A DNA stretch of 64,000 bases, taken from Catenulispora sp. EB89 (lineage in GTDB: Bacteria; Actinomycetota; Actinomycetes; Streptomycetales; Catenulisporaceae). The first letter of the stretch is position 1, and each line of letters starts with the position of its first letter. Location of the stretch: contig NZ_JBGCCU010000033.1 in the NCBI RefSeq assembly GCF_041261445.1, positions 54,439 to 118,438 of the forward strand. Reading direction: 5' to 3'. Below the pieces are notes generated by a model. That model made no database searches. It was given only the letters and a program-made list of their open reading frames with translations, and was not told the DNA's origin. The position numbers were made by a program, and so were the translations under genes. Shown here one piece after another: positions 32,247 to 40,525 of the stretch.

Positions 32247-32867
32247 GTGACACAACCGGCAAGCGTTGAGGACTGGCAAGACGTCGAGGGCATCGAATAC
32301 TTCGTCGCCTACCTTCATCTGCTCGCGGCCGAGGCCGGGGCCGCCGAACATGGCATGGGATCTTGGCGCAATGCCACGATTCCCGACTTCCTCGCGGCGA
32401 TCGGCACCTTGCTGGCGTTCACACAAACGCAGATCGCGCTCGGCAACCCCGTGTTCGCCGAGCCGATGATGACCGACTGGTGGGAGGTCGCATGCCTGCT
32501 GAGCACCGCCAGACACGAAGCGCCTGCTTCCTTGCCGGAGGCGACGACCGGCAACCTCGGCGACGCCAAGGCGGTGGAGGGGCTGGACAGCCTGCTGGAC
32601 TACGTCCGTTGGTTGATTGGCGACTTCCGCCTCGACGCCGCTGAGGTTGCTGAGCGCACCAGCTGGAACAAATGGGATAGCCAAGGGCGATGGGCCTACG
32701 GGGTCTTGTCGAACTGGCTGGGAACCTGGGCGGCGAAACTGGAGGACGCTTACCTCAAACCACTGCCTGCGCTGATGATCAAGCTCCGGATCCAGCGCGA
32801 CCCGGTGGAGCCGGTGAGTTGGCGGTCTATCGCCGTCCAACTCTCCGGCGCCCGAATCTACGAATGA
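32247..32867 (+). CDS. Uncharacterised protein with two tandem DUF7660-like domains
   Basis: 206 residues made of two similar halves. Half 1 runs from VEDWQDVEGIEYFVAYLHLL to TDWWEVACLLSTAR; half 2 runs from AKAVEGLDSLLDYVRWLIGD to PVSWRSIAVQLSGARIYE. Each has an Asp/Glu-Gly start, a central Trp-rich helix pair and a W-x-x-(I/V)-A-x-x-L-S-x-A-R ending, which resembles the small actinobacterial DUF7660 domain. No catalytic residues are obvious. GTG at 32247 lies 6 nt after TAATCT (32235-32240), so it is leaderless. It is part of the lower-GC group of small unknown genes. Confidence 0.55.
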   Translation: MTQPASVEDWQDVEGIEYFVAYLHLLAAEAGAAEHGMGSWRNATIPDFLAAIGTLLAFTQTQIALGNPVFAEPMMTDWWEVACLLSTARHEAPASLPEATTGNLGDAKAVEGLDSLLDYVRWLIGDFRLDAAEVAERTSWNKWDSQGRWAYGVLSNWLGTWAAKLEDAYLKPLPALMIKLRIQRDPVEPVSWRSIAVQLSGARIYE

Positions 32868-33032
32868 ACGGACCCAGCGCCGAGGAAAGCGACAACTTAC
32901 TGGAACAGCCCGCCCGCCAAGACGATGGGAATCAGAGTGAAGGACCAGGTCGGCGTCGCTAGGGGCGACAGATCCAACGGGAACCTACATTACAGACTGC
33001 GCTCATACGTCGGCGGTGGCCGTTAGCAGGAA
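32868..33032. other. Intergenic region without a gene
   Basis: 165 bp between the duplicated-domain gene and the end of the ABC ATPase gene. Only a small hairpin (GTCGC-TAGGG-GCGAC at 32956-32970) is seen, a possible weak terminator. Confidence 0.4.
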
Positions 33033-34388
33033 TCAGAGCCGCGATCCCCCGGTCACCACCGGCTCCGGTGCCTCCAGGATCAGCTCGCCGCGCTCGGCGT
33101 CGTAGGCGAACAGCTCGGCCCAGCGGCCCCAGTCGATGGCGATGTCCAGCTGCCGCCGCGCCTCGTCCTCGGAGAAGCCGCGGCGCAGCAGGTCGACGAA
33201 GAACCCTTCGCGCAGCGAGCCGTCCTTGGTCGCCCGCAGGGCCTTGACGATCGCGCCGACCAGCGGGGCGTGCTGGACGACGAGTCCGGCGAACTGGGCT
33301 TTGGCCGGGTCGGTGGGAGAGGCCACGAAGGTGCGGCCCTCGTCGGTGATCTCGATGTCGGAGCCGGAGACCTTGGCCATGGTGAGCATCACCGCGGCGT
33401 CGACCAGCGGCAGCAGGTCGTCGACCTCGAAGTTCAGGTCCTCGGCGATCTCGGCCAGACCGTCGCGGCCGCCGCGCGCGTCCAGGATCTCCAGCAGGCC
33501 GGACAGCCCGCCGACGGAGGCTTCGGGCAGCGGCAGGTCGATCGGGGTCAGGGCGGCGACGGCGGCCGGCGCGACCACCGCGGCCTTCTCCAGGGCGGAC
33601 TCGCGGCCGGTGAGGATGTCGTAGACGGTGTCGACGAGTTCCTCGTAGCCGGGGTCGCGCTTGTCGCGGGGGCGGGGCAGGTCCACGCGCAGCTCGGCCA
33701 GGATGCGGCCCGGGTTCGAGGACAGGACCAGGATGCGGTCGGCGAGCTGGACCGCCTCGTCGATGTTGTGGGTGACGATCAGCACCGCCTTGGTCGGGAA
33801 CTCCCGGCTCTCCCACATCTTCGTCAGCTCGCCGCGCAGGTTGGCGGCGGTGAGGACGTCCAGAGCGGAGAAGGGCTCGTCCATCAGGAGCGCGTCGGGT
33901 TCCACGGCCAGGGCGCGGGCGAAGCCGACACGCTGGCGCATGCCGCCGGAGAGCTCCTTGGGGTAGGCGGACTCGAAGCCGTCCAGGCCGATCAGGTCGA
34001 TGGCGCGCAGCGCCTTGTCGCGGCGCTCGGCCTCGGGGACGTCGCGGGCCTGCATCGCCAGCTCCACGTTCTGCTGCACGGTCAGCCACGGCAGCAGCGC
34101 GAAGGACTGGAACACCATCGCCACGCCGGGGTTGGCGCCGTTCAGCGGCTCGCCGCGGTACTCCACGGTGCCGGAGGAGGGGGCGATCAGGCCGGCGATG
34201 CAGCGCAGCAGCGTGGACTTGCCGGAGCCGGACTTGCCGAGCAGCGCGACGATCTCGCCCTCGCGCAGCGTCACGGAGACGCCGTCGAGGACCGGCAGCG
34301 CGTGGCCGCCGGGGGTGGTGAAGGTCTTGGTGACGCGTTCGGCCTCGACGATGACGGTGCTGGCGGCGTGCGGGACCTTCTCGGTCAC
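33033..34388 (-). CDS. ABC ATPase with AAA-associated C-terminal domain (nitrate/sulfonate-type)
   Basis: The 451-residue protein has an N-terminal ABC domain of the NrtD/SsuB/TauB type: Walker A LLGKSGSGKSTLLRC, signature KELSGGMRQRVGFA, Walker B ALLMDEPFSALD and IVTHNIDEAV. Residues about 265-451 form an added domain (VGGLSGLLEILDARGGRDGL, FEVDDLLPLVDAAVML, LRRGFSEDEARRQLDIAIDW), the AAA-associated domain that accompanies this subfamily. GTG at 34388 is preferred because AAGGAG lies 6 nt upstream; the GTG at 34409 overlaps the permease stop (GTGA). It is coupled to the fused permease. No substrate-binding protein is nearby. Confidence 0.85.
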   Translation of the reverse strand: MTEKVPHAASTVIVEAERVTKTFTTPGGHALPVLDGVSVTLREGEIVALLGKSGSGKSTLLRCIAGLIAPSSGTVEYRGEPLNGANPGVAMVFQSFALLPWLTVQQNVELAMQARDVPEAERRDKALRAIDLIGLDGFESAYPKELSGGMRQRVGFARALAVEPDALLMDEPFSALDVLTAANLRGELTKMWESREFPTKAVLIVTHNIDEAVQLADRILVLSSNPGRILAELRVDLPRPRDKRDPGYEELVDTVYDILTGRESALEKAAVVAPAAVAALTPIDLPLPEASVGGLSGLLEILDARGGRDGLAEIAEDLNFEVDDLLPLVDAAVMLTMAKVSGSDIEITDEGRTFVASPTDPAKAQFAGLVVQHAPLVGAIVKALRATKDGSLREGFFVDLLRRGFSEDEARRQLDIAIDWGRWAELFAYDAERGELILEAPEPVVTGGSRL

Positions 34389-34405
34389 GGCCGGCTCCTT
34401 CGCGC

Positions 34406-36142
34406 TCACAGGGAATACCTCGCCTCGGCCAGGGCGTACAGGCGCCGCCACCACAGCCGGTTCAGTCCGACCACGTACACGCTCATCACGACCACGCCGA
34501 TCAGCACCTCGGGGAAGTCGCCGGACGCGGAGGCCTTGGCGATGTAGGCGCCCAGGCCCGCGGCTTCCAGGTGGTGTTTGCCGTAGTCGACGATCTCGGC
34601 GACGATCGAGGCGTTCCAGGCCCCGCCGGCGGCGGTGATGCCGCCGGTCACGTACGCCGGGAAGATCGCCGGCAGGATGAAGCGCTTCCAGCGCAGCCAG
34701 CCGCTCACGCCCATCAGCCGCATCGCCTCGCGCAGGTCGGAGGGGATGGCGCTGGCGCCGGCGATGACGTTGAACAGGATGTACCACTGCGCGCCCAGGG
34801 CCATCAGCAGGATGCCGCCGAAGTTCAGGCTGATGCCGGCGGCGATGAAGAACGCGGTCGCGAACGGGAACAGCAGGTTCGCCGGGAAGCTGGCGGCCAC
34901 CTGCACCACCGGCTGAGCGATGCGCGAGACCCGGGGGTTCATGCCGATCCAGACGCCGATCGGCACCCAGATCACCGTCGAGAAGATCAGTAGCACCACG
35001 ACGCGGGAGAACGTCAGGCCGCCGAGGAGGAAGGCGTGGCCGAACTGGCCCAGGGCGCCGCGCGCGTGCAGGTAGGTCGCGGCGCGCCAGGCGCCGAAGG
35101 CCACCGCGGCGGTGACGACGCCGGCGAAGAACACGTCCCCGGTCCGCTGCCGCACCACCGGCTTGGACAGCGGGTGCTCGGCCAGCCCGAAGGGCCGCGT
35201 GAGCCGGTCCAGGAGCCGGCCGACCGGCCGCACCGGCCGGGCCACCGCGGCCGGCACCACCGAGCGCCGCAGCAGGTCCAGCACCACACTGCGCGGCTTG
35301 TCGGCGGCGGCGGAATCCTCGGCGCGGAAGCGCTCGGACCAGGCCACCATCGGCCGCCAGAACAAGATGTTGACCGCGATGACCATCACGACCATCACCA
35401 CGATCGCCATGCCGACCTTGCCCAGGCTGCCCTGCTTCATCGCGGCGGCGACGTAGGAGCCGATGCCGGGCAGCGCGTAGGTGTGGTTCAGGACGCTGAT
35501 GGACTCCGAGGCCGCCAGGAAGAACCAGGCCCCGCCGAAGCTCATCATGCCGTTCCAGACCAGCGGGATCATGCCGCTGGGCACGTCCAGCCGCCAGAAC
35601 CGCTGCCACTTGGTGAGGCGCATGATGCGCGCGGCCTCGTCCAGGTCCCGCGGCTGGGAGACCAGCGACTGGTAGAAGGCGAAGGTCATGTTCCACGCCA
35701 TCGCGGTGAAGATCGCGAAGATGGACGCGCACTCCAGGCCGAGCGAGGAGCCGGGGAAGAAGTTGATGAAGGCGGTGACCGTCACGGTGAGGAAGCCCAG
35801 CACCGGCACGGACTGCAGGATGTCCAGGAGCGGGATCAACACCTTCGAGGCGCGGGGCAGGCGCGCGGCGGCGGTGGAGTAGACGAAGGTGAACAGGACC
35901 GAGAGCACCAGCGCGATGAACATGCGCAGCAGCGAGCGCACGGCGTAGTACGGCAGCTCGCCCGGATCGGTCGACACGGTCGAGGGCGCCTGGCTCGGCA
36001 GGAACGGCGCGTTCAACGACGGCGCCAGGCGCAGCAGGCCGAACAGCAGCACGGCGACGCCGACCAACACGACGGCGTCGACCCAGCGGAACGCCGGACG
36101 CCGCCAGACCCCGCTGGACGGGAACTGCCCCCACGACGCCAT
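34406..36142 (-). CDS. Fused two-domain ABC permease
   Basis: The 578-residue protein contains two binding-protein-dependent permease domains in one chain. Each has its cytoplasmic EAA loop: DEAARIMRLTKWQRFWRLDV in the first half and REAMRLMGVSGWLRWKRFIL in the second. About 12 membrane helices are separated by a charged cytoplasmic linker (about residues 275-345). The fusion removes the need for two permease copies. Anion or sulfonate/nitrate-type transport is suggested by the ATPase subfamily. ATG at 36142 has GGAGG 7 nt upstream. The 165 bp upstream (36143-36307) show no gene. Confidence 0.83.
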   Translation of the reverse strand: MASWGQFPSSGVWRRPAFRWVDAVVLVGVAVLLFGLLRLAPSLNAPFLPSQAPSTVSTDPGELPYYAVRSLLRMFIALVLSVLFTFVYSTAAARLPRASKVLIPLLDILQSVPVLGFLTVTVTAFINFFPGSSLGLECASIFAIFTAMAWNMTFAFYQSLVSQPRDLDEAARIMRLTKWQRFWRLDVPSGMIPLVWNGMMSFGGAWFFLAASESISVLNHTYALPGIGSYVAAAMKQGSLGKVGMAIVVMVVMVIAVNILFWRPMVAWSERFRAEDSAAADKPRSVVLDLLRRSVVPAAVARPVRPVGRLLDRLTRPFGLAEHPLSKPVVRQRTGDVFFAGVVTAAVAFGAWRAATYLHARGALGQFGHAFLLGGLTFSRVVVLLIFSTVIWVPIGVWIGMNPRVSRIAQPVVQVAASFPANLLFPFATAFFIAAGISLNFGGILLMALGAQWYILFNVIAGASAIPSDLREAMRLMGVSGWLRWKRFILPAIFPAYVTGGITAAGGAWNASIVAEIVDYGKHHLEAAGLGAYIAKASASGDFPEVLIGVVVMSVYVVGLNRLWWRRLYALAEARYSL

Positions 36143-36307
36143 CGACCACCTCCGCGCAGACCCGGGCTGCCGCCGTCGGCGGCGGGGACGGGTTCATGAT
36201 TCCACGGTCGGTTGGCCGCGCCGGAGCGGTTCGGAACGTGGGCGCGGCGGGAGCATGAACAGAAGTTGATTCCGCACGGAAGGCAAACAGCCTCCTCACG
36301 GGATCGC

Positions 36308-37495
36308 TCAGTCGGCAGCCTCCCGAGCCAGCTCCGCGACCGCGCCGACCGCGGCGTCCAGCTGTGCCTCGGTCAGGAAGTAGTGCGGCGAGGCGCGCAC
36401 CACCTCCGTCAACCCGCGCCGGACCATGTCGTAGAACGTCGACGAGCGCCGCGAAACGCTCACCGCGACGCCCCGTCGGGCCAGCCCCGCCTGGACCTCG
36501 CCGGCTTCGAGGCCGGCGATGCCGAAGGTGACCAGGCCGCTCTTGCGCGCGCCGAGGTCGTACCCGGTCACGCCGGGGATCGCGGCCAGTGCCGTGCGCA
36601 GGTAGGTGCTGCGCTGCGTGACCTCCTGCTCCACCGCCACGGGGCCGAGGTCGAGCAGGTAGCGGGCGGCGGCGATCAGGCCGAGGCGGGCGGCGGTGTC
36701 GTTCTCCCAGAGTTCGTACACGCGCGCGTCGTCGCGCAGCGTGTAGGTGTCGGCACCGGTCCAGGTGCCGCCTTGCAGGTCGGCGAGCTTGGGGCGCAGC
36801 ACGGCCCGGGCGCGGTCGCGGACCACGAGGAAGCCGGTGCCGCGCGGGCCGCGCAGCCACTTGCGGCCGGTGCCGGTGAGGATGTCGGCGTCCAGGGCTT
36901 CGGCGTCGACGGCCAGTTGGCCGACGGCCTGGCAGGCGTCGAGCAGGACCAGGGCGCCGGCGGCGTGGGCGGCGTCGCTGATGCGGCGGACGTCGGCGAC
37001 CGCGCCGCCGTTGGTCGGGACCTGGACCACCGACACCAGCTTGACGCGCTCGTCGAGCAGGTCCGCGAGCGCGTCGGCGGAGAACGTGCCGTCGGCGTCG
37101 CTGGGCACCAGCTCGACCGACGCGCCGACGGCCTGGGCGCGCATCAGCAGCGGGATGGCGTTGCCGCCGTACTCGAGCTCGCCGACCAGGATCCGGTCGC
37201 CGGCGGCCAGCGGCAGCGCGTCGAACGCGGCCAGCCAGGAGCGGGTCGCGCTGTCGGTGAAGGCGACCTGGTCGGGGCGGCAGCCGAGCAGCTCGGCGAA
37301 GACCGTGTAGCCGGCTTCGAGGTCGGCCTCGCGCTCGTCGAGCGCCTCGTAGCCGCCGATCTCGGCCTCGCGGCGCAGGTGGCCGATCACCTCCTGCAGG
37401 ACCGGCGCGGGAGGCAGCGAGCTGCCGGCGCTGTTCAGGAAGACCTGCTTCGCCGCCCCCGGCGTGTCCGCCAGGATCCTGGTCATATCGATCAT
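36308..37495 (-). CDS. Class V aminotransferase (cysteine desulfurase/EgtE-like, PLP enzyme)
   Basis: 395 residues. PLP-enzyme features: FLNSAGSSLPPAPVLQEVIG, LGCRPDQVAFTDSATRSWLA, VQVPTNGGAVADVRRISDAA, the Asp strand ALVLLDACQAVGQL, and the Schiff-base Lys in LTGTGRKWLRGPRGTGFLVV (about residue 220). It resembles EgtE-like C-S lyases and isopenicillin epimerase-like members; no ergothioneine genes lie nearby, so the reaction is open. ATG at 37495 follows TAATCT (37503-37508) by 7 nt, hence leaderless. It is divergent from the epoxide hydrolase across a 22-bp tandem repeat. Confidence 0.82.
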   Translation of the reverse strand: MIDMTRILADTPGAAKQVFLNSAGSSLPPAPVLQEVIGHLRREAEIGGYEALDEREADLEAGYTVFAELLGCRPDQVAFTDSATRSWLAAFDALPLAAGDRILVGELEYGGNAIPLLMRAQAVGASVELVPSDADGTFSADALADLLDERVKLVSVVQVPTNGGAVADVRRISDAAHAAGALVLLDACQAVGQLAVDAEALDADILTGTGRKWLRGPRGTGFLVVRDRARAVLRPKLADLQGGTWTGADTYTLRDDARVYELWENDTAARLGLIAAARYLLDLGPVAVEQEVTQRSTYLRTALAAIPGVTGYDLGARKSGLVTFGIAGLEAGEVQAGLARRGVAVSVSRRSSTFYDMVRRGLTEVVRASPHYFLTEAQLDAAVGAVAELAREAAD

Positions 37496-37518
37496 GGCTC
37501 TGAGATTATCGGACCGAC

Positions 37519-37606
37519 GGCCGGGACGATCTGTACTGACGGCCGAGACGATCTGTATCCATGGCCGGGACGATCTGTATCCATGGCCGGGACGATCTTG
37601 GATGAT
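37519..37606. repeat. 22-bp tandem repeat, four units, in a divergent promoter region
   Basis: Units start at 37519, 37541, 37563 and 37585. The common core is GGCCGGGACGATCTGTA (one base differs in unit 2), followed by CTGAC or TCCAT; unit 4 diverges after GATCT. It fills the space between the aminotransferase and epoxide hydrolase starts and does not code in either frame. Confidence 0.9.
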
Positions 37607-37629
37607 CGGTACGACTAAGCTCCGAAGGC

Positions 37630-38820
37630 GTGGCGAACTCCGACGAATCCCTGCGGCCGTTCCGGATCGCGATCCCCGAGGCCGACCTGGAGGATCTGCG
37701 CTCCCGGCTGGACCGCACGCGGTGGCCGGACGAGCTGCCGGGGGTCGGGTGGGCGTACGGGGTGCCGCGCGACCACCTGCGGGAGCTGGTGCGCTACTGG
37801 CGGCACGAGTACGACTGGCGGGCGGCGGAAGCGCGGCTGAACCGGTGGCCGCAGTTCCTGACCACGATCGACGGCGCGACCGTGCACTTCGCGCACCTGC
37901 GCTCCCCCGAGCCGGACGCCACGCCGCTGATCGTCACGCACGGCTGGCCGGGCTCCTTCGCCGAGTTCGAGCACATCGCGGGCCCGCTCACCGACCCCCG
38001 CGCGCACGGCGGCGATCCGGCCGACGCCTTCCACCTGGTGCTGCCGAGCATCCCCGGGTTCGGGTTCTCCGGGCCGACCCGGGAGACCGGCTGGGACCAC
38101 CTGCGGGTGGCGCGGGCGTTCGCCGAGCTGATGCGGCGGCTGGGGTACGAGCGCTACGGCGCGCAGGGCGGGGACTGGGGTTCGGCGATCTCGCGGGAGT
38201 TGGGGCGGCTGTTCCCGGAGCAGGTGCTCGGCGTGCATCTGAACCTGATTCCGGGCGCGGCGGCTTCGGCGGAGCCGACGGCTGAGGAGCTGGACGCGTT
38301 GAGCGCGGCGGAGCGGGAGCGGACGCTGGCGTCGTGGGCTCGGACGCAGGCGTGGCTGAAGGAGAAGCAGGGTTATGCGGATGTGCAGTCGACGCGGCCG
38401 CAGACGTTGTCCTACGCGCTGACGGATTCGCCGGTGGGGCAGTTGGCGTGGATCGCGGAGAAGTTCAAGGAGTGGACTGATCCAGGGGATGGGGTGGGTG
38501 ACGCTGTCGATCGCGATCATCTGCTGACGAACGTGATGCTGTACTGGCTCACCGGGACGGCGGGGTCTTCGGCGCGGATCTACTACGAGCGCGCGCACGC
38601 GCCGTACTGGGGTTCGGCGCCGGAGCCCTCGCGGACGCCGACCGGGTTGGCGTGCTTTCCGGCGGAGAACTTCATCGTTCTGCGACACCTCGCCGAGCGG
38701 AGCAACAACCTGGTGCGGTGGACGGAGTTCGACCGGGGCGGGCACTTCGCGGCGATGGAGGTGCCGGAGTTGTTGGTCGGGGACGTCCGGGCGTTCTTCC
38801 GTCAGTTGCGGGAGGCCTGA
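37630..38820 (+). CDS. Epoxide hydrolase (alpha/beta hydrolase with EHN domain)
   Basis: 396 residues. The N-terminal epoxide-hydrolase domain (RSRLDRTRWPDELPGVGWAY, LVRYWRHEYDWRAAEARLN) leads into the core: the oxyanion HGWPGSFAEF, SIPGFGFSGP, the nucleophile Asp in QGGDWGSAIS (about residue 182), a lid with IYYERAH, and the catalytic His in DRGGHFAAME (about residue 377). It hydrolyses epoxides to diols; microsomal-type members act on lipophilic epoxides. GTG at 37630 has TAAGCT 8 nt upstream and only a poor GAAGG, so it may be leaderless. The upstream repeat array may control it. Confidence 0.87.
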   Translation: MANSDESLRPFRIAIPEADLEDLRSRLDRTRWPDELPGVGWAYGVPRDHLRELVRYWRHEYDWRAAEARLNRWPQFLTTIDGATVHFAHLRSPEPDATPLIVTHGWPGSFAEFEHIAGPLTDPRAHGGDPADAFHLVLPSIPGFGFSGPTRETGWDHLRVARAFAELMRRLGYERYGAQGGDWGSAISRELGRLFPEQVLGVHLNLIPGAAASAEPTAEELDALSAAERERTLASWARTQAWLKEKQGYADVQSTRPQTLSYALTDSPVGQLAWIAEKFKEWTDPGDGVGDAVDRDHLLTNVMLYWLTGTAGSSARIYYERAHAPYWGSAPEPSRTPTGLACFPAENFIVLRHLAERSNNLVRWTEFDRGGHFAAMEVPELLVGDVRAFFRQLREA

Positions 38821-39112
38821 GGCGTTTCGGAGGCATTCCTGAGGCGTTCCGGAGGCGTTCCGGACGACAGGGCTCTGACCGGCCCGGGCGTGTCGTCTCA
38901 CCCGTTCGGGTGCCGGAATCATCGAACCTTAAGATCCCCTGAAAAAGCTCTCTGACCTGCTGGTTATCCGGGTTCCGGGACGGGCGTCTACGAGTTCGAT
39001 CATCAGACTTCACGCATCATCTGTCCGGTCAGCGGCTATTGCCTGTTTCGTGACACGGGGATCCAGCAGCGGCGCACCAGGCGTCGCGGCCCGTGGACGA
39101 AAGGGCTGACAG
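38821..39112. other. Intergenic region with imperfect GAGGCGTTCCGG repeats
   Basis: Just after the epoxide hydrolase stop, GAGGCGTTTCGG, GAGGCATTCCT, GAGGCGTTCCGG and GAGGCGTTCCGG follow in tandem (38819-38868). The remainder, up to the secreted-protein gene, holds no gene or clear hairpin. I could not match it to a known riboswitch. Confidence 0.4.
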
Positions 39113-39574
39113 ATGCGCTCGATCAAGACCACCGTGACCGCCGCCGCCGTGCTGACCGCGGGCCTCGTCCTGACCGCTCCGGCGGCCCACGCCGCGACCG
39201 CCGCCCCGCAGGCCGGCAAGGCCACCTGCTGGAGCGCGATCTCGGCCGCGGAGAAGGCCAAGCACGACTTCAACGCCGCGGCCGCGGACCTGAAGAAGCA
39301 GGTCGCCGCCGGCGGCCACCCCGGCACCGCCGAAGAGGAGAACCTGCGCGACCTGATGGGCAAGGCCAAGGCGGCGATCGCGTCGGCCGAGAAGGTGTGC
39401 AAGGGCGACCGGGACCGCGACCACCGCCACCCGCGCGGCGCGATGCGCACCGGCGTGGGCAGCACGAGCCAGGGCGTGAACGGCGGCGAGCTGGCCGGCG
39501 GCGTGGGCATCCTCGGCGCGGCGGGCGCGGGTGCGCTGGTGCTGCGGCGGCGTCGCGCGGGCGGCGAGAGCTGA
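39113..39574 (+). CDS. Secreted protein with C-terminal sortase-type anchor lacking LPXTG
   Basis: 153 residues. A signal peptide (TTVTAAAVLTAGLVLTAPAA, cleavage after AHA) is followed by a short helical, Lys/Ala-rich domain with two Cys (TCWSAIS and KVCKGD). A basic His/Arg stretch, RTGVGSTSQGVNGGE, a hydrophobic helix (LAGGVGILGAAGAGALVL) and a positive tail (RRRRAGGES) complete it. The hydrophobic-plus-basic end is a sortase anchor layout, but the expected LPXTG or LAXTG is absent; RTGVGST occupies that position. The next gene is a class F sortase, the likely processing enzyme. Confidence 0.7.
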   Translation: MRSIKTTVTAAAVLTAGLVLTAPAAHAATAAPQAGKATCWSAISAAEKAKHDFNAAAADLKKQVAAGGHPGTAEEENLRDLMGKAKAAIASAEKVCKGDRDRDHRHPRGAMRTGVGSTSQGVNGGELAGGVGILGAAGAGALVLRRRRAGGES

Positions 39575-39624
39575 CGCCGCACCTGACGGTGTCGGCATAT
39601 CGATAAATCGGCGTCATGTGGTCG

Positions 39625-39656
39625 AGCGCGCCTCGGGTGTTGGTTCGGGGCGCGCT
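39625..39656. terminator. Hairpin between the secreted protein and sortase genes
   Basis: AGCGCGCC (39625-39632) pairs perfectly with GGCGCGCT (39649-39656) around a 16-nt loop; there is no T-run. It may partially terminate or process the transcript. Confidence 0.4.
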
Positions 39657-39715
39657 AAGACCGTTCTACGTCACAGCGGATTCATTACTTGCCTGACCTC
39701 TGCGAGAGATGCGCA

Positions 39716-40483
39716 ATGAAGCACGGAGATGCTCGGCGGCTGTTCGATGGCGGCGACACGACGGCTAAGACGGCGAAGGCCCGGCATGGGATCTCAGCGC
39801 GGGGCGTGCTGACCGCGTCGCTGGTCTCGCTCGGGCTGTGCGTCGGCGTCGTGATGGTGGCCGACAGCCTGCACACCCCGGCTCCCCCTCCCCAGCCGAC
39901 GGCCGCGCAGGGCTTCCCGAAGGCCGCGAGCCCGGCTCAGGCGGCGGTGGCGGCACCGGCGTTCGACGTCAGCAAGTTCCAGCCGCTGGACGCGCCGCCG
40001 ATCCTCGCGCCGGCGACCCCGACGCGGGTGCGCATCCCGGCGATCAACGTCGACGCGCCGCTGATGTCCCTCGCCCTGGACTCCACCGGGCGCCTGGCGG
40101 CCCCGCCGGAGCGGGACCGGAACCTCGCGGGCTGGTACGGGGACGGGACATCGCCCGGCGACATCGGGACGGCGGTGATCGCGGGGCACGTCGACAACGA
40201 TCAGGGCCCTGCGGTGTTCTACGCGCTGGGCGCGCTGAAGCCCGGCGCGGAGGTGGACGTCGACCGGGCCGACGGGGTGACGGCGGTGTTCACGGTCGAC
40301 GCGGTGCAGGCATACGACGCGCGGGCGTTCCCGAACGACAAGGTGTACGGCGACGCGGCGCGCGCCGAGCTGCGGGTCATCACATGCGGGGCGGGATTCG
40401 ACAAGCGGCGCTATGAGTATTTGGGGAACGTGGTGGTGTTCGCGCATTTGACGGCTGCACGGGGGCAGGCGGCCGGGAGCTAG
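39716..40483 (+). CDS. Class F sortase
   Basis: 255 residues. An N-terminal membrane anchor (GVLTASLVSLGLCVGVVMVA) and a Pro/Ala linker precede the sortase barrel: TRVRIPAINVDAPLMSLALD, the catalytic His in AVIAGHVDN (about residue 157), the Cys in LRVITCGAGF (about 223) and Arg candidates in DKRRYEYLGN. The short single barrel and the ITC-type Cys context are class F features. Start ATG 39716 is used since upstream TTG 39689 is weak. It should cleave and anchor or release the neighbouring small secreted protein. Confidence 0.83.
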   Translation: MKHGDARRLFDGGDTTAKTAKARHGISARGVLTASLVSLGLCVGVVMVADSLHTPAPPPQPTAAQGFPKAASPAQAAVAAPAFDVSKFQPLDAPPILAPATPTRVRIPAINVDAPLMSLALDSTGRLAAPPERDRNLAGWYGDGTSPGDIGTAVIAGHVDNDQGPAVFYALGALKPGAEVDVDRADGVTAVFTVDAVQAYDARAFPNDKVYGDAARAELRVITCGAGFDKRRYEYLGNVVVFAHLTAARGQAAGS

Positions 40484-40525
40484 CGGCGCGGGCAGCCGAC
40501 GGCGGGACCGGTCAACCGGCTTCAG

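Noticed and set aside
37519..37606. CRISPR array
   Set aside because: Units are contiguous 22-mers without unique spacers, and no cas genes are present.
38821..39112. Riboswitch upstream of the secreted-protein gene
   Set aside because: I looked for c-di-AMP, cobalamin and other common actinobacterial riboswitch cores and saw none; only short direct repeats are present.
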